Assembly: GCA_017853275.1 (NCBI GenBank)
Contig: JAFMJV010000004.1
Span: 1 to 64,000, forward strand
Length of the DNA: 64,000 nucleotides
Source of the DNA: Chloroflexota bacterium
GTDB taxonomy: Bacteria; Chloroflexota; Limnocylindria; Limnocylindrales; CSP1-4
Reading direction: 5' to 3'
Shown: positions 1-8,304 of the stretch, piece by piece
How positions within the stretch are numbered: the first letter of the stretch is position 1
Layout of the letters: each line of letters begins with the position of its first letter
The notes under the pieces: model-generated
What the model saw: only the letters and a program-made list of their open reading frames with translations
What the model was told of the DNA's origin: nothing
Databases searched by the model: none
Program-made: the position numbers and the translations under genes

Positions 1-149
1 CCGGTGACCGGGCCGGCCGGCCATGCGGGCGCCGGCACGACCGCGCCCTCCTGGGCGACCGCGGCCGGGCCGAGCGCGCCGAGGAGGAGCGCCGAGGCGA
101 TGAGGAGGAGGAGCGGTCGCCGGAGCGGGTGGAGGGACACCGGAAGCAC
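1..149 (-). CDS. exported protein, N-terminal part only (runs off window)
   Basis: Reading the minus strand from a GTG at 149 gives an open frame to the window edge. It has a short basic N-terminus (HPLRRP), a leucine/alanine-rich hydrophobic core of about 17 residues and an AVAQ-like cleavage site at about residue 32, then a proline/alanine-rich start of a mature region. This is a Sec signal peptide. A second in-frame GTG lies three codons downstream. Only about 49 residues are visible, so the mature domain and function are unknown. It follows selB on the same strand after a 138-bp gap and may be independently transcribed. Confidence 0.5.
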   Translation of the reverse strand, partial: MLPVSLHPLRRPLLLLIASALLLGALGPAAVAQEGAVVPAPAWPAGPVT

Positions 150-287
150 CTCGGGTGGGGGCGGCGGCCGGGCGGCGCCGTGGCCGTCGCCAGTGAAGCA
201 GGGAAAGGTGAAGGAGCGGTGATGGAGCGATATCGTCCGCGACGCGTTCGCCTCCGTCCCGTGCCGGAGGGCCCGTTCCGGGCGCGC
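150..287. other. intergenic gap, selB / exported protein
   Basis: Short non-coding stretch between the selB stop and the partial exported gene. I see no convincing hairpin terminator and no clear promoter. Confidence 0.4.
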
Positions 288-2183
288 TCAGCGGCCGGGG
301 AGCGGTGGTGCCTTGGGACCAGGGAGATGGCCGGCATCCGTGCGCCGGAGGATCCCGCGCCGGTCCAGGTCCTCCAGGATGGCCAGGACGTACTTGCGGC
401 TCGTGCCGGTGGCGTCGCGGTAGGCGGCCGGGGTGAGCGGCCCGGCATGGGCCATGACGAGCGCCCGCGCGGCGAGCTCCCGGTAGCGGGCGGCGGACCA
501 GGCGAGCTCGGGGGCGACGACGACGATCCGCCCGCTCCGCTCCAGGGCCCGGATCCCCTCGGGTGGGCAGTCCACCGCCCGCGCCGCGGCGGAGAGGGCG
601 GGCGGGGCCACGACCCCGAGCGCAGCCTCCAGGCGATCCATCGCGGCGAGGAGCGCGGGATCGGGTCCCGCGGCGGCGTGCCCGGGGAGGCGGATCCGGC
701 CCGCGTCCCGGACCATCCGGGCCTCCGCGAGCGCGGCCTCGATCGCCCGGTCCGCAGCGGCCGTGGCCGCGGGTCCGGGGAGGGTGGCGAGGCGCCGGAG
801 CGGACGCGCCACGAGGGGGCGGAGCGTGGCGGGCGGGATCCCCACCTCGCCGGGCTGCGACCGGTGGTACGCGGCCACCGCCGCGATCGCGGCCTCCATC
901 CCGGCCGCGAGGAGGTCCGGCGCCAGGTGGGTCGCGCCATCCGGGCCGATCCGTGCCCCGTGGAGATCGAGGGTTGCCGCCCCGATCGCGCTGCGGTCCC
1001 CCGAGGCGACCGCAGCGGCGAGCGCCGCGACGCGCTCCGGATCCTGGCGCCGGCGCGAGATCCCCCGCGGCGGCGTGGGGTCGAGGATGACGGCCCCGGC
1101 CACGCTCCCGGCCGGGGAGGGGCGGCGGAGGAGGATCCGGTCGCCGGGGGCGGCCGCGATCGGCGCATCCAGGCGCAGGACGGCGAGCGCGGCGCCGTCC
1201 GCGAGGAGGAGGTCGTCCCGGCCCGAACGCCCGACGCGCGCCCCGGTCTCCGCGGTGGCGGCATGAAGACGGAGGATCGCGCCGTCCGGCGGGAGCGGAC
1301 CCGAGCGCCGGCCGGGGCGCGTCTCCCCCTCCGGCAGCGCGGCGCCGGCCTCGATCGCGACGAGGAGCCGGTCGCTCGCCACGACCGCCGGGTCATGGGT
1401 GAGGACGCTCCCGCGCCCGATCGGCAGGTCCTCCGCGGCCGCCACGTTGCCGGCCACGCGGCCGCGGAGCGCGCGCTCCTCCGTGGACCCGCGGACCTGG
1501 AGCTCGCGGATCCGGACGCTCCCCTCCCCCGGGACGAGGCGGAGGAGCTCGCCGGTCGCGAGGGGGCCGCCGCGGAGCGAGCCGGTGACGACGAGCCCCC
1601 GGCCCCGGACGGCGAAGCGCCGGTCCACCGCGAGGCGGGCCCCGGTGACCGGTTCGGCAGCGATGCGCTCCTCCGTCCGCGCCGCGAGCGCGGCGAGCGC
1701 ATCGCGGAGCTCGGGTAGGCCGTCCCCCGTCCGTGCCGAGACGCCGATCACCGGGCTCCCCGCCAGGCGGGTCGGGGCGAGGAGGGCCGCGATCGTGGCG
1801 CGCACGGCCGCGACCCGCTCCGCATCGGCGAGATCGGTCTTCGTGAGCGCGACGACGGCGCCATCGATGCCGAGCGCGTGGAGGATCGCGAGGTGCTCCA
1901 GCGTCTGCGCCCGCGGCCCGTCATCCGCAGCGATGACGAGGAGCGCGGCGTCGATCTCGCCCGCGCCCACGAGCATGTTCCCGATCAGCCGGTCGTGGCC
2001 GGGGACGTCCACGAAGTCGATCACCCGGCCGTCCGCGAGCGCGAGGTGGGCGTAGCCGACATCGATCGTCATCCCGCGCCGGCGCTCCTCCGGGAGGCGG
2101 TCCGCATCGATCCCCGTGAGCGCGGCGAGGAGGGTCGTCTTCCCGTGGTCGATATGCCCCGCCGTGCCGAGGACGACGCTCAC
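288..2183 (-). CDS. selB: selenocysteine-specific translation elongation factor SelB
   Basis: This GTPase carries Sec-tRNA(Sec) to the ribosome and binds the SECIS hairpin of selenoprotein mRNAs, so that UGA is read as selenocysteine. The protein is 631 residues, the usual SelB length. It starts with a G1 loop [12 protein letters not shown], then [12 protein letters not shown] (G3) and TKTDLAD (G4). EF-Tu-like domains 2 and 3 follow, and the last ~250 residues look like the winged-helix repeats that hold the SECIS. The GTG start overlaps the selA stop (GTGA), so the two are translationally coupled. It is the last gene of the operon bicupin-ROK-selA-selB. Clients in the window are selC and the UGA-containing formate dehydrogenase. 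Identity is secure from the motifs, the length and the selA linkage. Confidence 0.96.
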   Translation of the reverse strand: MSVVLGTAGHIDHGKTTLLAALTGIDADRLPEERRRGMTIDVGYAHLALADGRVIDFVDVPGHDRLIGNMLVGAGEIDAALLVIAADDGPRAQTLEHLAILHALGIDGAVVALTKTDLADAERVAAVRATIAALLAPTRLAGSPVIGVSARTGDGLPELRDALAALAARTEERIAAEPVTGARLAVDRRFAVRGRGLVVTGSLRGGPLATGELLRLVPGEGSVRIRELQVRGSTEERALRGRVAGNVAAAEDLPIGRGSVLTHDPAVVASDRLLVAIEAGAALPEGETRPGRRSGPLPPDGAILRLHAATAETGARVGRSGRDDLLLADGAALAVLRLDAPIAAAPGDRILLRRPSPAGSVAGAVILDPTPPRGISRRRQDPERVAALAAAVASGDRSAIGAATLDLHGARIGPDGATHLAPDLLAAGMEAAIAAVAAYHRSQPGEVGIPPATLRPLVARPLRRLATLPGPAATAAADRAIEAALAEARMVRDAGRIRLPGHAAAGPDPALLAAMDRLEAALGVVAPPALSAAARAVDCPPEGIRALERSGRIVVVAPELAWSAARYRELAARALVMAHAGPLTPAAYRDATGTSRKYVLAILEDLDRRGILRRTDAGHLPGPKAPPLPGR

Positions 2184-3547
2184 GGGCGGAGGGCGGCGAG
2201 GAGGGCGGCGAGGAGGCGGGGGTCGTCCGCAGGCTCGATCGTGCGCAGGTCCGCAAGGAGCGCCCCCTCCTCCACCCGCGCCACGACCGCCGGGTCCCCA
2301 GCGCGGAGGCGCGTCGCGAGGGCGTTCGCTCCGCGGCCGCCGATCGCGAGCGCGACCGACGGGAGGGTCTCGCCGGGGAGCGAGCCGCCACCCACGGTGG
2401 CCCGGACCGGGCGGGCCTCCGCCGCGTGACCGGCGGCGGCGAGCGCGGCCACGAGCGCCGCCGCCCGGCGATCCAGCTCCGCGAGGGAGACGCCTGCCTG
2501 TCGCCAGAGGGGGATCTCCGTGCGCGCACGGCCGGCCCGCCAGATGCCGAGCGTGGCCGCGAGGGCGGCGAGGGTCACCTTGTCCGGGCGGACGGCGCGC
2601 GCGAGGGGGTCGCGCCGGAGCCGGGCGATGAGCTCGGCGCGCCCCACGATCGGTCCCGCCTGGGGACCGCCGAGGAGCTTGTCGCCGCTGAAGGTGACGA
2701 GGTCCGCACCGGCGGCGATCCGCTCCGCGGGCATCGGCTCGTGCGCGAGCCCGAAGACGGCGGTGTCGAGGAAGGCGCCGCTCCCCACGTCGTCGATGAC
2801 GATCGCATCGTGGCGGTGGGCGAGGGCCGCGAGCTCCGCCGGGTCGGGCGCCTCGGTGAAGCCCTCGATGCGGAAGTTCGAGGAGTGGACGCGGAGGACG
2901 ACCGCGACCCGCCCGGAGGCGAGCGGCTCCGCGAAGTCCGCCGCGCGGGTGCGGTTCGTCGTGCCCACCTCCACGAGCCGCGCGCCGGCCCGCCGGATGA
3001 TCTCCGGGATCCGGACGCCGCCCCCGATCTCCACGAGCTCCCCGCGCGAGACCGCGACGCCGCGCCGGCCGGCGAGCCCCACGGCGAGCGCGAGGGCCGC
3101 GGCGGTGTTCACCGTGACGAGCGCGTCCTCGGCGCCGGTGAGGGCGACGAGATGCTCTTCCGCGAGCCGCGAGCGGGGCCCGCGCCGGCCGGTCGCGCGG
3201 TCCATCTCGAGGAGGACGGGCGACCCGGCGGCGAGGGTGGCGGCCTCGATCGCGGCGAGCGGCCAGGCGGCGCGGCCAAGGTTCGTGTGGAGGAGGACCC
3301 CGGTGGCGTTGAGGACCGGGACGAGCCCGCTCGCCCGGGGGTCGGTCCAGGCGGCGAGGCGCGCCACGAGGATCCCCCCGAGCGTCTCCGCGTTCCGCGG
3401 GGCGGCACCCTCCGCGAGGGCGGCCCGCTCCTCGGCGACGAGCGCCCGGGCGGCGGCGGTGAGCGCCTCCGGGTCGGTCCCCGCGGCGACGTGCGGACGC
3501 GCGGCGGCGAGGACCCGCTCCACGGAGGGGGGATGCACGGCGCTCAC
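2180..3547 (-). CDS. selA: L-seryl-tRNA(Sec) selenium transferase SelA
   Basis: This PLP enzyme converts Ser-tRNA(Sec) to Sec-tRNA(Sec) using selenophosphate made by SelD. It is 455 residues and contains the family signatures [14 protein letters not shown] (about residues 80-93), VGTTNRT (194-200) and the PLP lysine in [12 protein letters not shown] at K290, close to K295 in E. coli. The GTG start overlaps the ROK kinase stop by four bases and its stop overlaps the selB start. SelA homologues of other function exist (the DgaE ammonia-lyase type), but the direct coupling to selB makes the selenium role much more likely. Sharing an operon with two sugar-type genes is unusual. Confidence 0.95.
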   Translation of the reverse strand: MSAVHPPSVERVLAAARPHVAAGTDPEALTAAARALVAEERAALAEGAAPRNAETLGGILVARLAAWTDPRASGLVPVLNATGVLLHTNLGRAAWPLAAIEAATLAAGSPVLLEMDRATGRRGPRSRLAEEHLVALTGAEDALVTVNTAAALALAVGLAGRRGVAVSRGELVEIGGGVRIPEIIRRAGARLVEVGTTNRTRAADFAEPLASGRVAVVLRVHSSNFRIEGFTEAPDPAELAALAHRHDAIVIDDVGSGAFLDTAVFGLAHEPMPAERIAAGADLVTFSGDKLLGGPQAGPIVGRAELIARLRRDPLARAVRPDKVTLAALAATLGIWRAGRARTEIPLWRQAGVSLAELDRRAAALVAALAAAGHAAEARPVRATVGGGSLPGETLPSVALAIGGRGANALATRLRAGDPAVVARVEEGALLADLRTIEPADDPRLLAALLAALRP

Positions 3548-4452
3548 CGGGCACGCTCGCGGTGGAGCAGGGCGGCGCCCACCGTGCCCGCGTCCCGCCC
3601 GAGGCGGGCACGCACGATGCGCGGCGGACGTGGACGGCCGGCCGTCCCGCTGCGGTAGGCGGACCGGAGGGCACCGCGCCATGGATCGCCGGCCGCCGCC
3701 AGGCCGCCGCCAAGGACGACGAGCCCCGGGTCCAGGAGGCGGACGAGGCCGGCGATCGCGGCGCCGGTCGCCGCGCCGGCGCTCACGAGGATCGCGTGCG
3801 CCTCCCCGTCCCCCGCCCGTGCGGCGCGCACCACCGCCTGCGCACCGTCGACCGGTCCGGGCCGGCCGGCCGCGTAGCGCCGCCGGATCCCCTCGCCCGA
3901 TGCCCACGGCTCGAGCCGCTCGCCCGGCGCATCCGCGACCGGCAGCTCGCCGAGGGCGATCGCCTCACCACGCGCGCCGGCCCACGGCACCCCATCGATG
4001 ACGAGGGACGAGGAGATCCCCGTCCCGAGCGTGATGTACAGGAAGGAGCCGGCGCCGCGGCCCGCCCCGAGGCGGGCCTCCGCGAGCGCGGCACAGCGGA
4101 CATCGGAGCCGATCGTCGCCGGTGCGAGCGCACCAAGGATCAGCGCCGGCTGGCGCGTCCAGGCGAGGACCTCGCGGCTCGTGAGCCGCCCGTCCGGGGC
4201 GACGTACTCCGGGAAGCCGGCGCCGATCCCGTCCACGGACAGGCCACGCTCCCCGGCGCGGCGGAGAAGCGCGGCGGCGATCGCCCGGGTCACCCGGAGG
4301 CCGGGGTCGCGCCGGCCGTCCACGATCGCGGACCGGCGCATCCGGGCGAGCACGGTCCCGTCCGGCCCGACGAGCGCGCCCGCGACCTTCGTCCCGCCCG
4401 CATCGATCCCCACCGTCACCCGCTCGGCGAGGGTCCCGGTGGGCGGCGTCAT
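3544..4452 (-). CDS. ROK-family sugar kinase-like protein
   Basis: The 302-residue protein has the ASKHA phosphate-1 motif GIDAGGTKVAGALVG near the N-terminus, the catalytic aspartate in GSDVRCAALAEA, and the second phosphate motif ITLGTGISSS. These match ROK sugar or N-acyl-hexosamine kinases, which phosphorylate free hexoses with ATP. The CGC-type zinc-binding motif of many ROK kinases is absent, so the substrate cannot be assigned, and a BadF/N-acetylglucosamine kinase-like member is possible. It overlaps the bicupin upstream (ATGA) and selA downstream (GTGA). The sugar genes on the other side of the divergent promoter (MocA, IolE-like, NagB-like, ABC transporter) suggest it acts on an imported sugar. 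Confidence 0.8.
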   Translation of the reverse strand: MTPPTGTLAERVTVGIDAGGTKVAGALVGPDGTVLARMRRSAIVDGRRDPGLRVTRAIAAALLRRAGERGLSVDGIGAGFPEYVAPDGRLTSREVLAWTRQPALILGALAPATIGSDVRCAALAEARLGAGRGAGSFLYITLGTGISSSLVIDGVPWAGARGEAIALGELPVADAPGERLEPWASGEGIRRRYAAGRPGPVDGAQAVVRAARAGDGEAHAILVSAGAATGAAIAGLVRLLDPGLVVLGGGLAAAGDPWRGALRSAYRSGTAGRPRPPRIVRARLGRDAGTVGAALLHRERAR

Positions 4453-5297
4453 CGGGCGGGCAGGTAGGTGGGGGCGACGCCGAGGAGGAGCCGGGCATCC
4501 GCGCCCGCCCCGTGGAGCCGGAGGGGGGCGCCGGCGGGCAGCACGAGGGTATCCCCGGGCGCGAGGGCGACCCGATCGGGCTCCGCGCCCGGAAGCTCGG
4601 CCTCCACCCGGCCGTCAAGGACGTGGAGGAGGAGGTCGCCACCGTAGCGGCGGAGCTCGGAGGCGCCCCGGGCGGGGAGCTCGGCGATCGCGGCGGTCAG
4701 CTCGGGGGTGGAGACGAGGATCCCCACGAGGAGATCCCCCTCGAGCCGCGGGAGACGGTCCGCATCGCGCAGGACGCGGAAGGAGGCGCGGGCATCGATC
4801 TCCGCCCGCTCCATCGGGATCCGGCCGAGAAGCGTGTCATCCGCGGTCCGCGCCGCTTCGAGCTCCAGGTACGGCTGGCGGAGCGCATAGGCGGTCGATG
4901 CGCCGGCCGCCGGCGTAGGGGCCATCAGCTCCAGGACGCGGAGCGGCTCGCTCCCCCAGGCGCGGCCGTGATGCCAGGTATCGCGGCGGAAGAAGACCGC
5001 CTCCCCCGGCCGGGCATCGGCGACCTCGCCCCGCGCCGGGTCGATGAGCGCGAGCCGGCCCTCGAGGACGAGGTAGAGCTCGTCCGCGGCGAAGATCACC
5101 GGGTTCTCGGGCGAGTGACGCCAGCCGCCCCCCGCGGGGATCGAGAAGATCAGCGCATGGAGGGTCGCCGAGGAGAGGAGGACCTCGTCGTGGACGAAGC
5201 CGGCCGACGCGTCCCCCCAGGTGTGGTGGACGCCGGCCCCCGCGGCGATCCGCGTGGGGCTCGTGAAGGCGGGGCGGGGCGTGGGGGTTCGGGCCAT
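4449..5297 (-). CDS. bicupin protein, sugar isomerase-like
   Basis: A 282-residue protein with two cupin-like barrels: one around residues 40-130 (FAADELYLVLEGR, then RRDTWHHGRAWG) and one in the last ~80 residues (LLLHVLDGRVEAEL, then APGDTLVLPAG). Such bicupins include phosphomannose-isomerase-like and sugar-binding enzymes or sensors. The conserved histidines of the first barrel suggest metal binding. It is the first gene of the leftward operon. A -10-like TACCAT lies 63 bp upstream. Its exact activity cannot be read from the sequence. Coupling to a ROK kinase fits early sugar catabolism. Confidence 0.6.
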   Translation of the reverse strand: MARTPTPRPAFTSPTRIAAGAGVHHTWGDASAGFVHDEVLLSSATLHALIFSIPAGGGWRHSPENPVIFAADELYLVLEGRLALIDPARGEVADARPGEAVFFRRDTWHHGRAWGSEPLRVLELMAPTPAAGASTAYALRQPYLELEAARTADDTLLGRIPMERAEIDARASFRVLRDADRLPRLEGDLLVGILVSTPELTAAIAELPARGASELRRYGGDLLLHVLDGRVEAELPGAEPDRVALAPGDTLVLPAGAPLRLHGAGADARLLLGVAPTYLPAR

Positions 5298-5359
5298 CGG
5301 TGGTCAGGCGTCCCTCGTCGCTCTCCTGCGGCCGCGCACGGGCCGGTCCATCGCGCACA

Positions 5360-5365
5360 ATGGTA
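5360..5365 (-). promoter_or_regulatory. -10-like element for bicupin-ROK-selA-selB operon
   Basis: TACCAT on the minus strand, 63 bp before the bicupin ATG. The same hexamer precedes several other minus-strand genes here (at 16166, 30356 and 51193). It overlaps a plus-strand CACAAT that could serve the divergent MocA operon, so the two promoters may interlock. No clear -35 is seen. Confidence 0.4.
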
Positions 5366-5398
5366 GCCGGGACCACCGTGGTGCCCGAGGAGGGATGC

Positions 5399-6556
5399 AT
5401 GACGGAACGACGGCTACGGGTCGGGGTGATCGGGTGCGGGCTCATCGCGCAGGTCGTCCACCTGCCGAACCTTGCACGGCTCGCCGACCGCTTCGAGGTG
5501 GTCCACGTGTGCGACCTCTCGCCGACGGTCGCCCGGACCGTGGCGAGCCGCGCCCCGGGCGCCGTGCGCGCCTCCACGGACTGGCGGGATGTCGTGGCGG
5601 ACCCGGCGGTCGAGGCGGTCATCGTCCTCACGCCCGGCGCCCACGGCCCGATCGTGGAAGGCGCGCTCGCGGCCGGCCGGCATGTCCTCGCCGAGAAGCC
5701 CCTGTGCGTCAGCCAGGCGGAGGCACGCGCGCTGGCGGCGCTCGCCGCGCAGCAGGAGCGCGTCCTCCAGGTCGCCTACATGAAGCTCTTCGACCCGGGG
5801 ATCGCCCGGGCCCGGGCCCTCCTGCCGGGGATCGGCACGCTGCGCGTGGTGCGGATCACCGTCCGGCACCCCTCCGATGCGCGCCAGACGGACCACTTCC
5901 CGGTCGTCCGGGGGCGGGATGCGGACGGCGCGGTGATCGCCGCGGCGGGGGCCTATGAGCGGGAGCGCGCGGTCGAGGCGCTCGGCGACCTGCCGGCCGG
6001 GATCTCCGAGCTCTACCGGGGCGTCCTCATCGGCTCGGTCATCCACGAGCTCTCCGCGATGCGCGGCCTCGGGCTGCCGCTCCCCTCCTCCTTCCGGCAC
6101 GTCCGCGCCTGGCCCTTCGATCCCGCGCAGACCGGGGCCGAGCCGCCCTGCATCGTCGCGCTCGCCGACCTCCCCGGCGGGGCGATCCTCGACCTCTCGT
6201 GGCTCTGGCTGCCGGACTACCCGGAGTACGACGAGCGGATCGAGCTGATCGGGACGGACGGCGAGATCGACCTCCGGATGCCGCAGCCCTACGGGCCGCA
6301 GGTCGCCGCGGAGGTGACGGTCCGGCTCCCGGACGGGCTCCTCGCCCAGCGCTCCGAGCACGCGAGCGACCGCGATTCGGGCTTCCTCGCGGAGCTGCGC
6401 GCCTTCCACGACACGGTGACCGGGACGGCCGGGAACCGCTCGGATGCGGAGGGCGCGCGGCAGGACACGGCCGTCCTCCAGGCGCTCGCGGCGGCCCTCG
6501 CCGCGGGCTACGGAGCGCGCGCCGGCGGAGAGGCGGCGGACGGGGCAGCGCGATGA
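5399..6556 (+). CDS. Gfo/Idh/MocA-family NAD(P)-dependent dehydrogenase
   Basis: The 385-residue protein opens with a Rossmann motif VGVIGCGLIAQ and carries the catalytic-lysine motif AEKPLC typical of glucose-fructose oxidoreductase, inositol dehydrogenase and MocA enzymes. These oxidise or reduce sugars, inositols or sugar acids with NAD(P). The start was chosen because GAGGAGGG sits 5 bp upstream of this ATG. An upstream in-frame extension lacks a binding site. It overlaps the next gene by ATGA and leads an operon with an IolE-like isomerase, a NagB-like deaminase and a sugar ABC transporter. Its substrate is therefore probably the sugar brought in by that transporter. It is one of five family members in the window. 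Confidence 0.85.
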   Translation: MTERRLRVGVIGCGLIAQVVHLPNLARLADRFEVVHVCDLSPTVARTVASRAPGAVRASTDWRDVVADPAVEAVIVLTPGAHGPIVEGALAAGRHVLAEKPLCVSQAEARALAALAAQQERVLQVAYMKLFDPGIARARALLPGIGTLRVVRITVRHPSDARQTDHFPVVRGRDADGAVIAAAGAYERERAVEALGDLPAGISELYRGVLIGSVIHELSAMRGLGLPLPSSFRHVRAWPFDPAQTGAEPPCIVALADLPGGAILDLSWLWLPDYPEYDERIELIGTDGEIDLRMPQPYGPQVAAEVTVRLPDGLLAQRSEHASDRDSGFLAELRAFHDTVTGTAGNRSDAEGARQDTAVLQALAAALAAGYGARAGGEAADGAAR

Positions 6557-7470
6557 GCATCCGGATCGGCGGGGCCCCGGTGAGCTTCGGGGTCTACGGC
6601 GCGGAGGGCTCGCGCGGACCGGACCCGGACGCCCTCCTCGCGGCTGTCGCGGCGGCCGGCTACACGGGCACGGAGCTCGGGGTACCGGGCTTCTTCGGGA
6701 GCCCGGCGGAGACGGCGGAGCGGTTCGCCCGCGCGGGGCTCACCTGCATCGGCTGCTACATCCCGATCCACTTCGTGGCGGACGAGGCGACGGTGGCCGC
6801 GGAGATGGACCGGATGCGCGCGATCCTCGCCGAGCTCACCGCAAGCGGGCGCACGGACGCCCTCGCGATCCTCGCGGACGAGGGATCCCCGGAGCTGCTC
6901 GTCAACCCCGCCCGGCCGTGGGATGACCGGTCCCTCGCGCTGGATGAGGCGCAGTGGGCGCTCCTCGGGCGGCGCCTGGAGGCGGCGCGCCGGCTGGCCG
7001 AGGAGCACGGCCTGCGGACGACCTTCCATCCCCACATCAGCACCTACGTCGAGTCGCCGTGGGAGGTCGAGCGGATCCTCGATGCCTCGCCGATCGGGCT
7101 CACCCTGGACACCGGCCACTTCCTCCTCGCGGGCGCCGAGCCGCGGGCGGCGCTCGCGCGCTTCGGGGAGAGGGTCGACCACGTCCACCTCAAGGATGTC
7201 CGGGTGGCGGTCCTGGAGCGCGCCAAGGCGGATGGCCGGACCGATTTCGACACCTGGTGGGGCGATGTCTCCGTCCGGCTCGGTGAGGGCGACGTGGCGA
7301 TGACGGCCTTCGTGGGCGACCTCGTCCGGCGCGGCTACGACGGCTGGCTCGTGGTGGAGCAGGACCGCCTGCCGATCGGGGACGATCCAGACGCCCTCCG
7401 GGAGGCCGCGGCAGCCGAGGCACACAACGCGCGCTGGGTCGCGGACGCGCTCCGGGCCGCGGGCGCGTGA
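6553..7470 (+). CDS. sugar phosphate isomerase/epimerase (IolE-like TIM barrel)
   Basis: A 305-residue AP-endonuclease-2-type TIM barrel. Metal-binding motifs are recognisable: LTLDTGHFLLAG (Asp and His), HVHLKDVR (two His) and a late VVEQDR glutamate. The closest functional families are inosose dehydratase (IolE) and xylose-isomerase-like epimerases that work with Gfo/Idh/MocA dehydrogenases on inositols or keto-sugars. It overlaps the MocA stop by four bases and the NagB-like start by four bases, so all three are translationally coupled. The specific substrate is unknown. Confidence 0.75.
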   Translation: MSIRIGGAPVSFGVYGAEGSRGPDPDALLAAVAAAGYTGTELGVPGFFGSPAETAERFARAGLTCIGCYIPIHFVADEATVAAEMDRMRAILAELTASGRTDALAILADEGSPELLVNPARPWDDRSLALDEAQWALLGRRLEAARRLAEEHGLRTTFHPHISTYVESPWEVERILDASPIGLTLDTGHFLLAGAEPRAALARFGERVDHVHLKDVRVAVLERAKADGRTDFDTWWGDVSVRLGEGDVAMTAFVGDLVRRGYDGWLVVEQDRLPIGDDPDALREAAAAEAHNARWVADALRAAGA

Positions 7471-8255
7471 GCGCAGGGACGATCCCGGTCCGGCGCTTCC
7501 CGGATGGGGATGCGCTCGGGGACGCGCTCGCCGCGGAGATCGCGGAGGGGATCGCGTCGGCGCGGATCGCCGGGCGTCGCTACCTCCTGGGCTGCCCCGG
7601 GGGGCGGAGCGCGCGGACGACCTATGCGGCGCTCGCGCGCCGGCTCGCGGGGAGCGATCTCGGCCACCTCGTCATCGCGATGATGGACGAGTACCTCGTC
7701 CCCGGCCCGGACGGTGCCCTGCGTGCGGCGGACCCGGCGGCCCACTACAGCTGCCGCGGCTTCGCGGAGCGGGAGATCGCCGGTCCGCTGAACGCGCGGG
7801 CCGCGCGCCCGATCCCGGCAGAGGGGATCTGGCTCCCCGATGCGGCCGATCCGGCGGCCTACGAGGCACGGCTCACGGCGGCGGGCGGGATCGACCTCTT
7901 CATCCTCGCGAGCGGCGCATCGGACGGCCATGTGGCCTTCAACCCGCCGGGGAGCGACCCGGATGGCGGGCCGTGGATCGTCCCCCTGCCGGAGTCCACG
8001 CGCCGGGACAACCTCGCCACCTTCCCGGACTTCCGCTCGCTGGACGAGGTCCCGCGCCACGGGGTGAGCGTGGGCCTGGGCACGATCGTGCGCTGCTCGC
8101 GCCGGGCGCGGCTCGTCCTCATCGGCGGAGGGAAGCGCACCGCGGCCGCGCGGGTGATGGACGCCGGGGGCTACGATGCGTCGTGGCCGGCGTCGGTCGT
8201 GCACCGCTGCACGGACGGCGAGATCTGGCTCGACGCGGCGGCTGCCGCCGGATGA
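7467..8255 (+). CDS. glucosamine-6-phosphate deaminase-like (NagB/6PGL family)
   Basis: The 262-residue protein resembles NagB. MMDEYLV carries the NagB acid/base aspartate region, GASDGHVAFNPPG matches the DGHIAFNEPG active-site histidine motif, and STRRDN matches the substrate loop. GLGTI lies near the C-terminus as in NagB. The family isomerises and deaminates glucosamine-6-phosphate to fructose-6-phosphate. Divergence from the canonical GIG.DGH suggests a related amino-sugar substrate is possible. It starts at GTG overlapping the previous stop. Together with a MocA dehydrogenase and sugar import it points to amino-sugar catabolism. Confidence 0.7.
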   Translation: MSAGTIPVRRFPDGDALGDALAAEIAEGIASARIAGRRYLLGCPGGRSARTTYAALARRLAGSDLGHLVIAMMDEYLVPGPDGALRAADPAAHYSCRGFAEREIAGPLNARAARPIPAEGIWLPDAADPAAYEARLTAAGGIDLFILASGASDGHVAFNPPGSDPDGGPWIVPLPESTRRDNLATFPDFRSLDEVPRHGVSVGLGTIVRCSRRARLVLIGGGKRTAAARVMDAGGYDASWPASVVHRCTDGEIWLDAAAAAG

Positions 8256-8257
8256 TG

Positions 8258-8284
8258 AGGATCGCGGAAGCCGTCCGCGATCCT
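8258..8284 (+). other. 11-bp perfect stem-loop before the sugar-binding protein gene
   Basis: AGGATCGCGGA and its exact complement are separated by a 5-base loop, just after the NagB-like stop and 20 bp before the binding-protein ATG. There is no T-run. Such hairpins between enzyme genes and a periplasmic binding-protein gene often act as partial terminators or RNA processing/stability elements. The role here is inference. Confidence 0.55.
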
Positions 8285-8304
8285 GGGAAAGAGGAGGAAG
8301 TGGG

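Noticed and set aside
2180..3547. selA gene as a DgaE-type ammonia lyase
   Set aside because: SelA-fold lyases exist in amino-sugar-acid operons, but here the gene overlaps selB directly and has the typical SelA motifs and length.
288..3713. A 1141-residue fusion on the minus strand covering selB and part of selA
   Set aside because: The upstream part is a GC-driven open frame in the shadow of selA. SelB homology begins at the GTG at 2183.
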